NCBI GenBank assembly: GCA_903883645.1
Contig: CAISBR010000004.1
Location: 18,439-82,438, forward strand
Direction: 5' to 3'
DNA length: 64,000 bases
Source of the DNA: an uncultured Myxococcales bacterium
GTDB lineage: Bacteria > Myxococcota_A > UBA9042
Below are positions 1 to 9,806 of the stretch, piece after piece. The first letter of the stretch is position 1. Each line of letters starts with the position of its first letter. Below the pieces are notes generated by a model. The model worked only from the letters and a program-made list of their open reading frames with translations, did not search any database and was not told where the DNA came from. A program made the position numbers and the translations under genes.

Positions 1-986
1 ACCGCGCCCAAAAGCTGATGAAAGAGCGTGGCGACATTGCCGCCGATTTGGGCAATGTGCTCGAGCCTGAAGCCGTGGTGCGCGATGTGCGCGACATGGC
101 TGAACTGGCTGAGATGGAAGGCGAAAGCGGGTTAATCGACGACTTGCAGAGCCAGCTCGACGACGTGAGCGCCCGCCTCGACGCGGTGGAATTCGCCCGC
201 ACCATGTCGGGACACACCGACAAATCGCCCGCAATTCTGCAAATCAACGCCGGCGCGGGCGGCACCGAAAGCGCCGATTGGGCGTGGATGCTGCTGCGCA
301 TGTACACGCGCTGGGGCGAAACCCATGGCATGAAGGTCGAATTGCTCGACGAAGTGCCCGGCGAAGAAGCGGGCGTGCGCAACGCCGTGATCCGCGTCGA
401 GGGGCCGTTTGCCTTCGGCTGGCTCAAGGCCGAGAACGGCGTGCACCGCCTGGTGCGCATCAGCCCATTTGACGCCGCCAAACGCCGCCACACCAGCTTT
501 TGCAGCGTATTCGTGGTGCCCGAAGAAGACGACGAGATCGACATCGAGATCAACGAATTGGACTTGCGAGTCGATACGTTCCGAGCCTCGGGCGCAGGCG
601 GCCAGCACGTGAACCGCACCGACTCGGCCATCCGCTTGACCCACATCCCCACGGGCATTGCGGTGGCGGTGCAAGCCGAGCGCAGCCAGCACAAGAACCG
701 CAGCTTGGCCATGAAGATGCTGAAAGCGCGGCTGATTGATCTGGAACGCAAGAAGCGCAACGCCGTCAAAGACGAGATCGAGGCCGCCAAGCTGGGCATT
801 AACTTTGGCAGTCAGATTCGCAGCTACGTGCTGCAGCCGTACCAGATGGTCAAAGACCACCGCACCGGGCATCAGACCAGCAACACTTCTGGCGTGCTCG
901 ACGGCGATTTGGGTGAGTTTATGAAGGCTTATCTGCTGGCGTCGGCTTCGGGTGCGCCGCTGGCCGTGCAAGTCGACGACGACTAA
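1..986 (+). CDS. prfB: peptide chain release factor 2 (RF2), 5' end missing
   Basis: Class I release factor that reads UGA/UAA stop codons in the ribosomal A site and triggers peptidyl-tRNA hydrolysis. The frame is already open at the left edge (codons from base 3), so the N-terminus lies outside the window; about 327 residues are visible against about 365 for the Escherichia coli protein. The codon-recognition tripeptide SPF is at 462-470, the RF2 signature rather than the PxT of RF1. The catalytic loop AGGQHVNRTDSA has GGQ at 597-605. The programmed frameshift site known in many prfB genes would lie upstream and cannot be judged. It ends at a TAA and faces a converging tRNA pair. Confidence 0.95.
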   Translation, partial: RAQKLMKERGDIAADLGNVLEPEAVVRDVRDMAELAEMEGESGLIDDLQSQLDDVSARLDAVEFARTMSGHTDKSPAILQINAGAGGTESADWAWMLLRMYTRWGETHGMKVELLDEVPGEEAGVRNAVIRVEGPFAFGWLKAENGVHRLVRISPFDAAKRRHTSFCSVFVVPEEDDEIDIEINELDLRVDTFRASGAGGQHVNRTDSAIRLTHIPTGIAVAVQAERSQHKNRSLAMKMLKARLIDLERKKRNAVKDEIEAAKLGINFGSQIRSYVLQPYQMVKDHRTGHQTSNTSGVLDGDLGEFMKAYLLASASGAPLAVQVDDD

Positions 987-1019
987 CTTCGCGACCCTGG
1001 GCAAGAAACCAACTGGGCT

Positions 1020-1077
1020 AAAAAACCGAAAGCCCGGAACGCGGTCCTACTCCAAAGAGTAAGGCGCGCCCGGGCTT
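1020..1077 (-). terminator. intrinsic terminator of the tRNA pair
   Basis: Read on the minus strand, an AAGCCCGG arm (1070-1077) pairs with CCGGGCTT (1030-1037). A short run follows and then TTTTTT (1020-1025). The loop holds a second partial stem (CTACTC/GAGTAAG). The position, just after the encoded CCA of tRNA-Glu, fits a Rho-independent stop for the tRNA transcript. On the plus strand the U-tract is missing, so it should not work for prfB. Confidence 0.8.
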
Positions 1078-1083
1078 ACGGTA

Positions 1084-1159
1084 TGGCGTCCCCAGCGGGA
1101 ATCGAACCCGCGTTATCGGCGTGAAAGGCCGGTGTCCTAGGCCGCTAGACGATGGGGAC
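1084..1159 (-). tRNA. tRNA-Glu (anticodon TTC)
   Basis: A complete cloverleaf can be read on the minus strand. The acceptor GTCCCCA (1153-1159) pairs with TGGGGAC (1088-1094), the discriminator is G and CCA is encoded (1084-1086). The anticodon loop CTTTCAC lies at 1121-1127 with anticodon TTC at 1123-1125. The T arm carries the usual GGTTCGAATCC. Length is 76 nt. A single base separates it from the upstream tRNA-Lys, so the two are almost certainly processed from one transcript. Confidence 0.96.
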
Positions 1160-1160
1160 G

Positions 1161-1236
1161 TGGTGAGCCGGGAGGGGATCGAACCCTCGACCAACAGATT
1201 AAAAGTCTGCTGCTCTACCGACTGAGCTACCGGCTC
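1161..1236 (-). tRNA. tRNA-Lys (anticodon TTT)
   Basis: A minus-strand cloverleaf of 76 nt. Acceptor GAGCCGG (1230-1236) pairs with CCGGCTC (1165-1171), the discriminator is A and CCA is encoded (1161-1163). The anticodon loop CTTTTAA lies at 1199-1205, giving anticodon TTT. The D arm contains AGCTCAGTCGGTAGAGC and the T arm GGTTCGATCC. It is the first gene of the Lys-Glu pair. I found no clear -35/-10 upstream. Confidence 0.96.
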
Positions 1237-1263
1237 GGTAGGTCGGCGAATCCGGAGACACTC

Positions 1264-1315
1264 TTGAGAAGTGTCCTTGAGAAGTGTCCTTGAGAAGTGT
1301 CCTTGAGAGGTGTCA
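1264..1315. repeat. 13-bp tandem repeat, four copies
   Basis: TTGAGAAGTGTCC is repeated head to tail at 1264-1276, 1277-1289 and 1290-1302. A fourth copy at 1303-1315 has two changes (TTGAGAGGTGTCA). The array lies between the tRNA pair (minus) and lepA (plus), where promoters for both would be expected. It could be a protein-binding array or simple slippage. Confidence 0.85.
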
Positions 1316-1418
1316 CGTTGCGGTGGCCTAAGTCCGCGTGCCCGCGCAGGGCCGGCGAAGTTTAGAGACGATTGCCGGCAGCGTCAAGGGGGCTCGCTGG
1401 CAACGTCGCGTTCTGTAG

Positions 1419-1447
1419 TTGACAGCGCGCAGCAATGACCGCACATT
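1419..1447 (+). promoter_or_regulatory. candidate sigma-70 promoter for lepA
   Basis: A perfect TTGACA (1419-1424) is followed after 17 bases by CACATT (1442-1447), which matches the -10 consensus only partly. It lies 45 bases before the lepA start. The spacing is right, but the weak -10 keeps this tentative. Confidence 0.3.
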
Positions 1448-1492
1448 GCGCGACGTTCCAGCCCGTCGCTGGCCCACTACCGCAGCGAGCCG

Positions 1493-3301
1493 ATGAAGGC
1501 CAACCACATCCGAAATTTTAGCATTATCGCCCACATCGACCACGGCAAGTCGACGCTGGCGGACCGCATCCTCGAGCTGACTGGCGCCGTAGAAAAGCGC
1601 GATATGCAAGAGCAGTACCTCGATTCGATGGATATCGAGCGCGAGCGCGGCATTACCATCAAGTCGCAGGCCGTGCGGCTGCACTATGTGGCCAAAGACG
1701 GCATCGACTACATGCTGCACCTGATCGACACGCCCGGACATGTGGATTTTCATTACGAAGTCTCGCGTTCGCTGGCGGCGTGCGAGGGTGCGCTGCTGGT
1801 GGTCGATGCGTCGCAAGGGGTCGAAGCGCAGACACTGGCCAATGTGTACCTGGCGCTCGATCAAGGGCTCGAATTGGTGCCCGTGATCAACAAGATCGAC
1901 CTGCCCGCGGCCCGGCCCGACGAGGTGGTGCGCGAGATCGAAGAGGGTATCGGCATCGACGCCTCGGGCGCGGTGTTCGCTTCGGGCAAGACCGGCCTGG
2001 GTATTGTAGAGCTGCTCGAAGCGGTGATTGCCCACGTGCCGCCGCCCGAAGGTGACCCCGAAGCCCCGCTTCGCGCAATGGTTTTTGACAGCCAGTACGA
2101 CAACTACCGCGGCGTGTTGGTGCAGGTTCGCATCATCGATGGCAGCGTGAAGAAGGGCGATCGCGTCTACTTCATGGAGTCGGGCAGCGAGTACGAGGTG
2201 CTCGAAGTCCGCATTCGCACTCCCAAAGATGTGATCGTCGATCAGCTGAGCTTTGGCGAGTCGGGCGTGCTGGTCTGCGGCATCAAGACCGTGCGCGATG
2301 TGCAAGTCGGCGAAACAATTACGGGGGCCAAGCGCCGCGCCGAGCACGCGCTCAAGGGCTTCAAGAAAATTCAGCAGATGGTGTTCTCGGGCATCTTCCC
2401 GGTGGAATCGCACGATTACGAAAAGCTGCGCGACGCCATCGAAAAACTGGCGCTCAACGACTCGGCGTTTTCGTGGGAGCCCGAGACTAGCTCCGCGCTC
2501 GGCTTCGGTTTTCGCTGTGGTTTCTTAGGCATGCTGCACATGGAGGTGTTCCAAGAGCGGCTCGAGCGCGAGTTCGACGTCGACCTGATCACCACGGCGC
2601 CCAGTGTCGTGTATCATGTCTACAAGAACGACAAGACCATGCTCGAAATCAGCAATCCCGGCGATCTGCCGCCCACGGGCGACATTGACCGCATCGAGGA
2701 GCCGATCGTGCGGGCGACGATCCACACGCCGACCGACCACATTGGGCCGATCGTCAAGCTGTGCACCGATCGCCGCGGTCACCAAAAAGACATGCGCTAC
2801 ATCTCGCAAACCCGCGTCATGCTCGAGTACGAGATTCCGCTGGCCGAGATCGTGTTCGACTTTTTTGACAAGCTGAAAACAGCGACGCGCGGCTACGCGA
2901 GCTTAGATTATGAATTCAAGATGTTCCGTGCCGACGACCTGGTGCGACTCGACGTTTTGCTCCACAGCGACATCGTTGACGCCCTGAGCGTGATCGTCCA
3001 CCGCGAAAAATCGTACGAAAAGGGCAAGGCCCTGGTGCATCGCCTGCGCAAAGTGATTCCGCGTCAGCAGTTCGACGTGGCGATCCAGGCGGCGGTGGGT
3101 GCTCGCATCATCTCGCGCGAGACCGTCAAGGCTATGCGCAAAGATGTGACGGCCAAGTGCTATGGCGGCGATATCTCGCGGAAACGCAAGCTTTTAGAGC
3201 GGCAGAAAGAGGGCAAGAAGCGCATGAAGATGGTCGGCACGGTCGATGTGCCGCAAGAGGCGTTCTTGGCCGTACTGTCGAGCGACGACGATGACGATTA
3301 G
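1493..3301 (+). CDS. lepA: elongation factor 4 (LepA), ribosome-associated GTPase
   Basis: A 602-residue translational GTPase, close to the 599 of the E. coli protein. The G-domain motifs are all present: G1 [10 protein letters not shown]2 region RGITIKSQ, G3 DTPGHVDF and G4 NKID. Domain II and the EF-G-like domains III and V follow. The LepA-specific C-terminal domain covers roughly the last 110 residues ([20 protein letters not shown] is its hallmark). It acts in the cytoplasm on stalled or immature ribosomes. The start is the ATG at 1493; the ribosome-binding site before it is weak (GCGAG). The end (GACGATGACGAT) is an acidic tail. It converges on the muramidase-like gene with 18 bases between them. 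Confidence 0.96.
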   Translation: MKANHIRNFSIIAHIDHGKSTLADRILELTGAVEKRDMQEQYLDSMDIERERGITIKSQAVRLHYVAKDGIDYMLHLIDTPGHVDFHYEVSRSLAACEGALLVVDASQGVEAQTLANVYLALDQGLELVPVINKIDLPAARPDEVVREIEEGIGIDASGAVFASGKTGLGIVELLEAVIAHVPPPEGDPEAPLRAMVFDSQYDNYRGVLVQVRIIDGSVKKGDRVYFMESGSEYEVLEVRIRTPKDVIVDQLSFGESGVLVCGIKTVRDVQVGETITGAKRRAEHALKGFKKIQQMVFSGIFPVESHDYEKLRDAIEKLALNDSAFSWEPETSSALGFGFRCGFLGMLHMEVFQERLEREFDVDLITTAPSVVYHVYKNDKTMLEISNPGDLPPTGDIDRIEEPIVRATIHTPTDHIGPIVKLCTDRRGHQKDMRYISQTRVMLEYEIPLAEIVFDFFDKLKTATRGYASLDYEFKMFRADDLVRLDVLLHSDIVDALSVIVHREKSYEKGKALVHRLRKVIPRQQFDVAIQAAVGARIISRETVKAMRKDVTAKCYGGDISRKRKLLERQKEGKKRMKMVGTVDVPQEAFLAVLSSDDDDD

Positions 3302-3319
3302 GTTGTAACCAACTGAATC

Positions 3320-4126
3320 TTACGACTTTTTTCGCGTGCGTTTGACCGGTTTGCCATCGTCGTCGTCATCGCCGCCTGGCTTGACCGCCTGCTTGTATGC
3401 CTGCGCCGAGGCGGCCAGCGCCTGGTCGTAGCCCAGAGCACCGTAGCCCGGACCAGCACGCAACAGGGCCACGCCCGCCCAATCTGCCTGACCAATCGCG
3501 GTCTTAAGCGAGGGATCGCCAGCAATCACCGCCGTCACCGCATCGAGTTGTGCCGTCGCATTGCCATCGAGCGCCTGCTTCATCGCCTCGGCCGACGGAT
3601 AACCCGCTGCCACGGCCTCGCTACCGCTCACTTGCCCAAGGCCCATCCGCAACGAGCGATGCGCCGCCTCGCCGTCGAGCGCTTTGGCCTGGTCGAAGAC
3701 GCGCTGCTCAGCCTGCTGGTCGCGGTGGGTCGCCGCCAGCCAGCGCCCCGTTTCGCGAAAAAAAGCATAGGGTTCAAAGCGAATGGCCAGAGTCTCGTTA
3801 CCGGCGAGCTTGGGCACGTACTGGCCCTCGGTCAGCACCACCGCCGCCAGATTCTCGCCCGGCACACCCAACTTGCCCGCCGACTGCTGCAGTTGTTCGC
3901 CATGTTGCGCCGCCAGGGTGAGGGCCGCCTGATGCAGCTCGCTGGCTGGCCCCGTAGGAGTTACCGCAGGTTGCGACCCCGAGGTGCCCGGCGAACGCGC
4001 TGCAGCGGCCCCCTGGTAGCGATGGCCAGCGGCACTATCGGTCGCACCACGGCCAACCGCAACCGTCTTGCCCGAGCTTGGCGCGGGTCGCGTGGTCTGC
4101 TGCTGCTTGGGCGCGTCGTGCTTCAT
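3320..4126 (-). CDS. N-acetylmuramidase-domain protein (DUF3380-like)
   Basis: A 268-residue protein. The first third is low-complexity Pro/Ala/Ser/Thr/Gly. From about residue 85 it matches the N-acetylmuramidase (DUF3380) family known from phage endolysins and secreted lysozymes: a candidate catalytic Glu in VVLTEGQ, then RFEPYAFFRE, MGLGQVSG and the closing GPGYGALGYD. It ends in a highly charged tail (GGDDDDDGKP, then KRTRKKS). No signal peptide or membrane segment is visible, so the route to peptidoglycan is unclear. I use the ATG at 4126; an upstream in-frame TTG at 4207 would add 27 unlikely residues. It is divergent from the sigma-factor operon. Confidence 0.7.
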   Translation of the reverse strand: MKHDAPKQQQTTRPAPSSGKTVAVGRGATDSAAGHRYQGAAAARSPGTSGSQPAVTPTGPASELHQAALTLAAQHGEQLQQSAGKLGVPGENLAAVVLTEGQYVPKLAGNETLAIRFEPYAFFRETGRWLAATHRDQQAEQRVFDQAKALDGEAAHRSLRMGLGQVSGSEAVAAGYPSAEAMKQALDGNATAQLDAVTAVIAGDPSLKTAIGQADWAGVALLRAGPGYGALGYDQALAASAQAYKQAVKPGGDDDDDGKPVKRTRKKS

Positions 4127-4263
4127 GATCACCGCGGCATGGCCGTTGAACTGTTTTGCCACGGCTCGGCCGCATTCGCAAACCTTTGGGCGCAAAGCCG
4201 ACCGCAAGGGCTCACAGTTTGACCTTTTGCGCCCGGTCGGTGTCCAATCGGCAGGAGCGTTCC

Positions 4264-4902
4264 ATGTCGGTGTCGTCCAATTCCCTTGCTCATCTTCCGT
4301 TGCCGCAGGTACCTATGGCCGCCGCGCACGATGATCCCCAGCAAGATGACAATCGACTGCTGCAGCAAGTGGTGCAAGGCGACCGCCAAGCGTTTGCCGT
4401 GCTGGTTCGCCGCCATCAGCGCACGGTTTTTCATGTGGCCTGGCGCTATGTCGGCGACGACGAAGATGCCCGCGATGTGACCCAAGCCGCGTTTGTGCGC
4501 GCCTGGCAAAATTGCGCAAGTTTTCGCGGCGACTCCAGTTTTCGCACTTGGCTCGTGCAGATTGCCATCAATTTGGCGTTGAATTTCCGCCGTGATCGCA
4601 GTCGGCGCCGCCAAGAGCCCCTGGGCGACGAGCAGACCACCCTGCCCGACCCGCACACCCAGCACCCAACCGACCGTATTGCCCACGCCGAGACGGCGGA
4701 ACAGCTGCGGCAAGCGGTCGAGGCCCTGCCACCCAAGCAGCGGATGGTGGTCGAGCTGCGCGTGCATGAGGGCCTTTCGTTTAAAGAAGTAGCCGACATC
4801 GCCGAGTGCAGCGAAGACGCGGCCAAAGCCAATTTTCACTACGCGCTGAAGCGTTTGCGCAGCTTGCTCGCGCCGGTGCCCCAGGCCAAGGCCGAGCGCT
4901 AG
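4264..4902 (+). CDS. ECF-type RNA polymerase sigma factor
   Basis: A 212-residue group IV sigma factor. Region 2 runs from about residue 40 to 105 (LVRRHQRTVFHVAWRYVGDD, DVTQAAFVRAWQ, FRTWLVQIAINLALNFRRD). Region 4 follows at about 140-195 (LPPKQRMVVELRVHEGLSF, a helix-turn-helix). It would direct RNA polymerase to stress promoters and be held by the anti-sigma factor encoded next. The ATG at 4264 is chosen because AGGAG lies 7 bases upstream. TTGACC (4219-4224) with GTC (4242-4244) further on could be a self-regulated promoter, but this is weak. It is the first gene of a three-gene operon. Confidence 0.93.
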   Translation: MSVSSNSLAHLPLPQVPMAAAHDDPQQDDNRLLQQVVQGDRQAFAVLVRRHQRTVFHVAWRYVGDDEDARDVTQAAFVRAWQNCASFRGDSSFRTWLVQIAINLALNFRRDRSRRRQEPLGDEQTTLPDPHTQHPTDRIAHAETAEQLRQAVEALPPKQRMVVELRVHEGLSFKEVADIAECSEDAAKANFHYALKRLRSLLAPVPQAKAER

Positions 4903-4929
4903 CCGCAGGCGATGCCACAGGAGGATACG

Positions 4930-5577
4930 ATGCAACCCCATGATCCCCAAAATGATCCCTTAAGGCAAAGGCCTGCGCCACGCTTTGAGGTGATCGCCGG
5001 CGGCAAGCCAGATCGCTGTCAAGAGCTCGCGGAGGAGTTGGCGCTGTGGACCGACGATGCGCTCGACGACGAGCAGGCCCAGCAAGTAGCTGATCACGTT
5101 CGTGTTTGCCGCGCTTGTGCCAGCGAGGCCCGGGCTTTGCGCGAGACGCTGGCTCTGCTGCGCGATGCCGATGAGCGCAGTCGCCCAGCGCGGACCCCCG
5201 GGTTTTGGAGTGCACTGGAAACGTCGGTGCTTACCGAGGTCGATCGACAGCCGCAGGCGACGCCTTGGTGGCAACGCTCGGCGTGGCGCTTTGGGCTCGC
5301 GACGGCCCTGGCAGCCGTGGTACTGGGTGCAGTGGCGGTGCCGATGGCGCATTGGTTGGCCCAAGCTCCGGCAGAGGCCGCGGCGACGGGCGACGCGGTG
5401 GCAGTGTTTGGCACGGCCAGCGAGGCCGTTACTGAAGATCGCAATTTTGTAAATGATCTGGCTGCGACGGACGATGACCCGCTGGGCACAGTCGATGAAC
5501 TCGACGACCTCGACGATGTAGACCTGGACGCCTTGGGCACTGCCATGGACGACCCGAATAACGGACATGGAGCCTAA
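4930..5577 (+). CDS. zinc-finger-type anti-sigma factor, membrane-anchored
   Basis: A 215-residue protein directly downstream of the ECF sigma gene. The N-terminal cytoplasmic part has the anti-sigma HxxxCxxC signature (HVRVCRAC, about residues 55-62), which in this family binds zinc and clamps the sigma factor. One membrane helix follows (FGLATALAAVVLGAVAV, about 120-145), so the acidic C-terminal part, with a DDLDDVDLDAL stretch, should be periplasmic. The ATG at 4930 has AGGAGG 6 bases upstream and is preferred over an in-frame ATG at 4912. The stop overlaps the sequence that precedes the next start, suggesting coupled translation. Confidence 0.88.
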   Translation: MQPHDPQNDPLRQRPAPRFEVIAGGKPDRCQELAEELALWTDDALDDEQAQQVADHVRVCRACASEARALRETLALLRDADERSRPARTPGFWSALETSVLTEVDRQPQATPWWQRSAWRFGLATALAAVVLGAVAVPMAHWLAQAPAEAAATGDAVAVFGTASEAVTEDRNFVNDLAATDDDPLGTVDELDDLDDVDLDALGTAMDDPNNGHGA

Positions 5578-5581
5578 GGTG

Positions 5582-6223
5582 ATGCTTGTACGCCCCTTTC
5601 GCCGGCACTGGGCGGCCTTGAATGCCGCGGTGACCGTAGCCGTGCTGGGCCTAGCGACCTCGCCTGTGCTGGCCGAGGATGCCCTGCCGCCCCGCCCCGC
5701 CGCCAGCACGACGGCTGCGCCCGCGCCCCTGCCGCCGCAACTTGGCAAGCCGCCCACCGCCAAGCCGGCCAAGCCGCCCAGCAAGGTCGATCCCAAACAG
5801 CGCGAGGCGGCGAAACAGAAATTGCTGCAAAGCATCCGCGCCATGCGGGCCAAAGAATTGGGCGACGTGCTGAACCCCGATACCGCGGCGGTGGCCAAGG
5901 TGGTCGAGCTGTCGTCGGGTTTTGAAGATCAGCTGGTGGCGGCCCGCCAAGATCTCAGGCAAAAGCGCAGCGCTATCGATATCTTGCTAGCCCAACCCAA
6001 GCCAGATGACCCGGCACTCAACCGAGCGGTCGACGCCCTGATGGCCCAGCGCAGAAAGCTAGAAGACATCGAGGCCGAGCGCACCGCGGCATTACGCAAG
6101 GTGCTGACGCCAAATCAGTTTGCCCGTGTGGTAGTGGCGTGGCCGCGCATCAATCGGCGCATTCAAGAGCAGCTGTATCGGGCGCTGCTGTCGGCGAAGC
6201 AGGGCGCGGTCGACGTCGAGTAA
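5582..6223 (+). CDS. periplasmic LTxxQ-motif protein (Spy/CpxP/CnrX-like), probable signal-sensing partner
   Basis: A 213-residue protein with an N-terminal signal peptide (charged start, hydrophobic ALNAAVTVAVLGLATSPVLA, then EDA). A Pro/Ala/Lys-rich linker follows. The rest is an all-helical domain ending in ALRKVLTPNQFARVVV, which carries the LTxxQ motif of the Spy/CpxP and metal-sensor CnrX families. In CnrYXH-type systems a protein of this fold relays a periplasmic signal to the anti-sigma factor; the operon order here fits that. The ATG at 5582 has GGAG 9 bases upstream; an ATG at 5567 overlapping the previous gene is possible. No metal-binding cluster is obvious, so the signal is unknown. 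Confidence 0.72.
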   Translation: MLVRPFRRHWAALNAAVTVAVLGLATSPVLAEDALPPRPAASTTAAPAPLPPQLGKPPTAKPAKPPSKVDPKQREAAKQKLLQSIRAMRAKELGDVLNPDTAAVAKVVELSSGFEDQLVAARQDLRQKRSAIDILLAQPKPDDPALNRAVDALMAQRRKLEDIEAERTAALRKVLTPNQFARVVVAWPRINRRIQEQLYRALLSAKQGAVDVE

Positions 6224-6253
6224 ACCGGCAGACGCCAACAGGCGAAATTGCGG

Positions 6254-7507
<1,254 letters not shown>

Positions 7508-7636
7508 GGTGACCTCCGGGGCCGGCATTGTCGGTCAAGTGCGGCGACCTGCAAAGGGCACATGCGCGTGCGCGGTTGACAACGTAGCCACAGTTCGAAA
7601 AAACGCAGCTGCGGGCCGCTCCCGCTTGAGCGCGCA

Positions 7637-8191
7637 ATGCCCCTGCCCTGGATGGAACACAGTCGCACGCAGATAGCCGAAACCCGTGTTTTTACAGTGT
7701 GGTCGACCCAGCGCGCGTCGCCGCGTACGGGCGCGGTCCACACGTTTGGCCTGATCGACTGCCCCGATTGGGTCAATGTGGTGCCGCTGACGGATACCGG
7801 CGAGCTGGTGATGATCGAGCAATTTCGCCATGGCATTTCTGCAGTTACACTAGAAGTGCCGGGCGGCATGGTCGACCCGGGCGAGTCGCCGCTCGAGGCC
7901 GCCCGCCGCGAGCTGCTCGAAGAAACGGGATATGCCTGTCGCGAGATCCGCCCACTGGGCGCGGTGCATCCCAATCCGGCCCTGCAACCCAATCGCTGCC
8001 ACTCGTTCGTGGCACTGGGCTGCCACAAAGTGTGCGAGCCGCATTTCGATTCGACGGAAGACTGTCGCCTAAAGGTGGTGCAAGCCGATCAGGCCGGCGC
8101 GTTGGTGGGCGATGGCTCCATTACGCATGCGCTGGTGATCACGGCGTTTTCGTATGCTTGGTTGCAGGGTTACCTACCTATCAAGCCCTAG
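7637..8191 (+). CDS. Nudix hydrolase, ADP-ribose-pyrophosphatase-like
   Basis: A 184-residue protein with a complete Nudix box, from GGMVDPGE to ARRELLEETGY (consensus Gx5Ex7REUxEExGU), which binds Mg2+ and cleaves nucleoside diphosphates linked to another group. The conserved stretch before the box (VVPLTDTGELVMIEQFRHG) resembles ADP-ribose/sugar pyrophosphatases. The substrate cannot be told from sequence. It is divergent from hisD across 129 bases. Its TAG stop directly abuts the stop of the converging PilZ-like gene. The ATG at 7652 is an alternative start, since neither has a strong ribosome-binding site. Confidence 0.88.
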   Translation: MPLPWMEHSRTQIAETRVFTVWSTQRASPRTGAVHTFGLIDCPDWVNVVPLTDTGELVMIEQFRHGISAVTLEVPGGMVDPGESPLEAARRELLEETGYACREIRPLGAVHPNPALQPNRCHSFVALGCHKVCEPHFDSTEDCRLKVVQADQAGALVGDGSITHALVITAFSYAWLQGYLPIKP

Positions 8192-8542
8192 CTAACCCTC
8201 GTCGCGCGCCATCGCCGCGATCAAGCGCTTGCGCTGGTCTGGAAACAGGTGCTTGAAGCGGATTGCCCAGGCCAATTCGCTCGCGGGCGACGGCCCCATC
8301 ACTTCGCCAAGTGCGCGGACGGGTTCACCTTCGTCGACATCGAGGTCGAGCCACACATAGCGCCCCAGCACCGCCGACGGCGGCTCGGCCAGGCTTACAC
8401 CTTGCAGATCAAAGTGCTGGGCGGTGGCCACACAATCGGGCTCGTCCTGGGCACGCCGGCGATGCAGCCCCACACGGTAGGCGTGCGGCGCGCGCTGCTC
8501 CGGGGCACGGCGAGAGGCGACGGAAGTGGTCTCGGTCTGCAT
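8192..8542 (-). CDS. small PilZ-like domain protein, degenerate c-di-GMP motif
   Basis: A 116-residue cytoplasmic protein. The size, the basic start (YRVGLHRRR), the mid-chain turn (FDLQGVSLAEPP) and the closing AWAIRFKHLFPDQRKRL resemble a single PilZ domain. The usual RxxxR and (D/N)xSxxG residues that hold cyclic di-GMP are not convincingly present. If it is PilZ, it is probably a non-binding version. The start ATG at 8542 has AGGG just upstream. It converges on the Nudix gene with no spacer. Confidence 0.45.
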   Translation of the reverse strand: MQTETTSVASRRAPEQRAPHAYRVGLHRRRAQDEPDCVATAQHFDLQGVSLAEPPSAVLGRYVWLDLDVDEGEPVRALGEVMGPSPASELAWAIRFKHLFPDQRKRLIAAMARDEG

Positions 8543-8627
8543 GGGGCCCTAGACTGCCAACTGCGGCAGACTGCGATAGTGGCCCAGCCTCGTGCGCCGT
8601 CAAAAAATGCGCACGCTCGACCGCCGG

Positions 8628-9722
8628 CTAGTGGGCGCGGGCCTTGACGATCTCATCGTATTCAGCCGTATACATGCCCAGATTATTGCGTACAATCTGC
8701 AGGTTTTGCGTGTTCGCCGGCCTACCGTGCACATCGTCGAGGCGCTGCATCTGCCGCTCGACCTCGCTCAGCCGGTCGATAATGCCGCACAACCGATCGA
8801 GATCACGGGTAGCGCGCGTCTTGCCCGCAAAGTGCTCGCCGTAGGACTCAAACTCCGCGTTCGCCGCGGTCGCCAGGTCGCTCTCGAGCGAGGCCGCACT
8901 CGCCTTTTGCCGCTCCGCACGAATCGCCGTCAGCTCGCTTTGCCACGCCACAAGCCGCGACTCGACAATACCGAGGTTCTGGTCATTGCTCGCATCGGCC
9001 AAGCCCTGCTTCTTCAGCGCCACCATCTTGTCGCGCACGGTCTGCAGCGCACCGGTCAGCCGCACCAGCAGCTCGGGGCGCCGCGACACCCGCGGCTGAT
9101 TGGCAAAGCAGCGCGTGTACTGAGCAAACAGGTTATTGGCCGTGCCGCCCAGCGCCGAAGCCTGGTCATCCGGCGCACCGTCGCTCTGGGCCTTTGCGAC
9201 CTCTTGCCGCTCTTTGGTGAACTGGTCGATACGGCCGTCGATCACCGCCAGGTCGCTGCGCGCACCCTCGAGGTCGGGCCGCTGCGCCACCAAGGCCGCC
9301 ATCGCCGCGCGAATCGTCTTGAGTTCATCGAGCATGTCGCCCAGCAGCGTGCCGTCGCGACTCGTGCGACTCTGCCCCGCAAAGTGGCGAGCATACACAT
9401 GAAACACTTGGTTGGCCCGCGACCCCAGCTTGCCCGCTTCGGTCGCTTGCGGCCCCTGGCGCTTGGCTTGGTCGATCAGCGTGCGTTCGCTGCGGTACAG
9501 CTCGAGCTGCCGTTCGGACTGCGCCACCACCTCGTCGCGTTCTGCCGATTCGCCTTTGGCACTGCGCAGTTGCCCGGCAAGGTCTTGGCACGAAGCGATC
9601 AGGTCGTCGAGCAGGTCAAGGCTGCGCGTCGCCCGCGCGTGACCGGCAAAATTCGCCGCGTAGCGCTGATCGATCTGTTCAAGTTGCTTCTTGATCTTAG
9701 TAGCTTGCGTGTCTTGCGTCAT
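8628..9722 (-). CDS. unknown helical protein with four tandem repeats
   Basis: A 364-residue, highly charged, predicted cytoplasmic helical protein that I cannot assign to a family. It contains four repeats of about 85-90 residues, each opening with a conserved core: ANFAGHARATRSLDLL, ARHFAGQSRTSRDGTLL, TRCFANQPRVSRRPELL and GEHFAGKTRATRDLDRL. Each core is followed by a long heptad-like helix. The shared pattern is roughly Y-x2-x-FA-x2-R-x-[ST]-R-x3-L-L, spaced like spectrin-type bundles. There is no signal peptide or membrane segment. The ATG at 9722 is preferred; an upstream TTG at 9770 would add 16 residues. Neighbours give no functional clue. Confidence 0.8.
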   Translation of the reverse strand: MTQDTQATKIKKQLEQIDQRYAANFAGHARATRSLDLLDDLIASCQDLAGQLRSAKGESAERDEVVAQSERQLELYRSERTLIDQAKRQGPQATEAGKLGSRANQVFHVYARHFAGQSRTSRDGTLLGDMLDELKTIRAAMAALVAQRPDLEGARSDLAVIDGRIDQFTKERQEVAKAQSDGAPDDQASALGGTANNLFAQYTRCFANQPRVSRRPELLVRLTGALQTVRDKMVALKKQGLADASNDQNLGIVESRLVAWQSELTAIRAERQKASAASLESDLATAANAEFESYGEHFAGKTRATRDLDRLCGIIDRLSEVERQMQRLDDVHGRPANTQNLQIVRNNLGMYTAEYDEIVKARAH

Positions 9723-9806
9723 CAGGCGCTGGGTTCCATACGCCGCGTTAGGCGGCAGGCTCCACAGCAAAGCACGCCACTTCGGCCGCGCAAGGCACGG
9801 CTTCGG

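Noticed and set aside
1..60. Programmed frameshift of prfB
   Set aside because: The site would lie upstream of the window edge; nothing in the visible sequence can test it.
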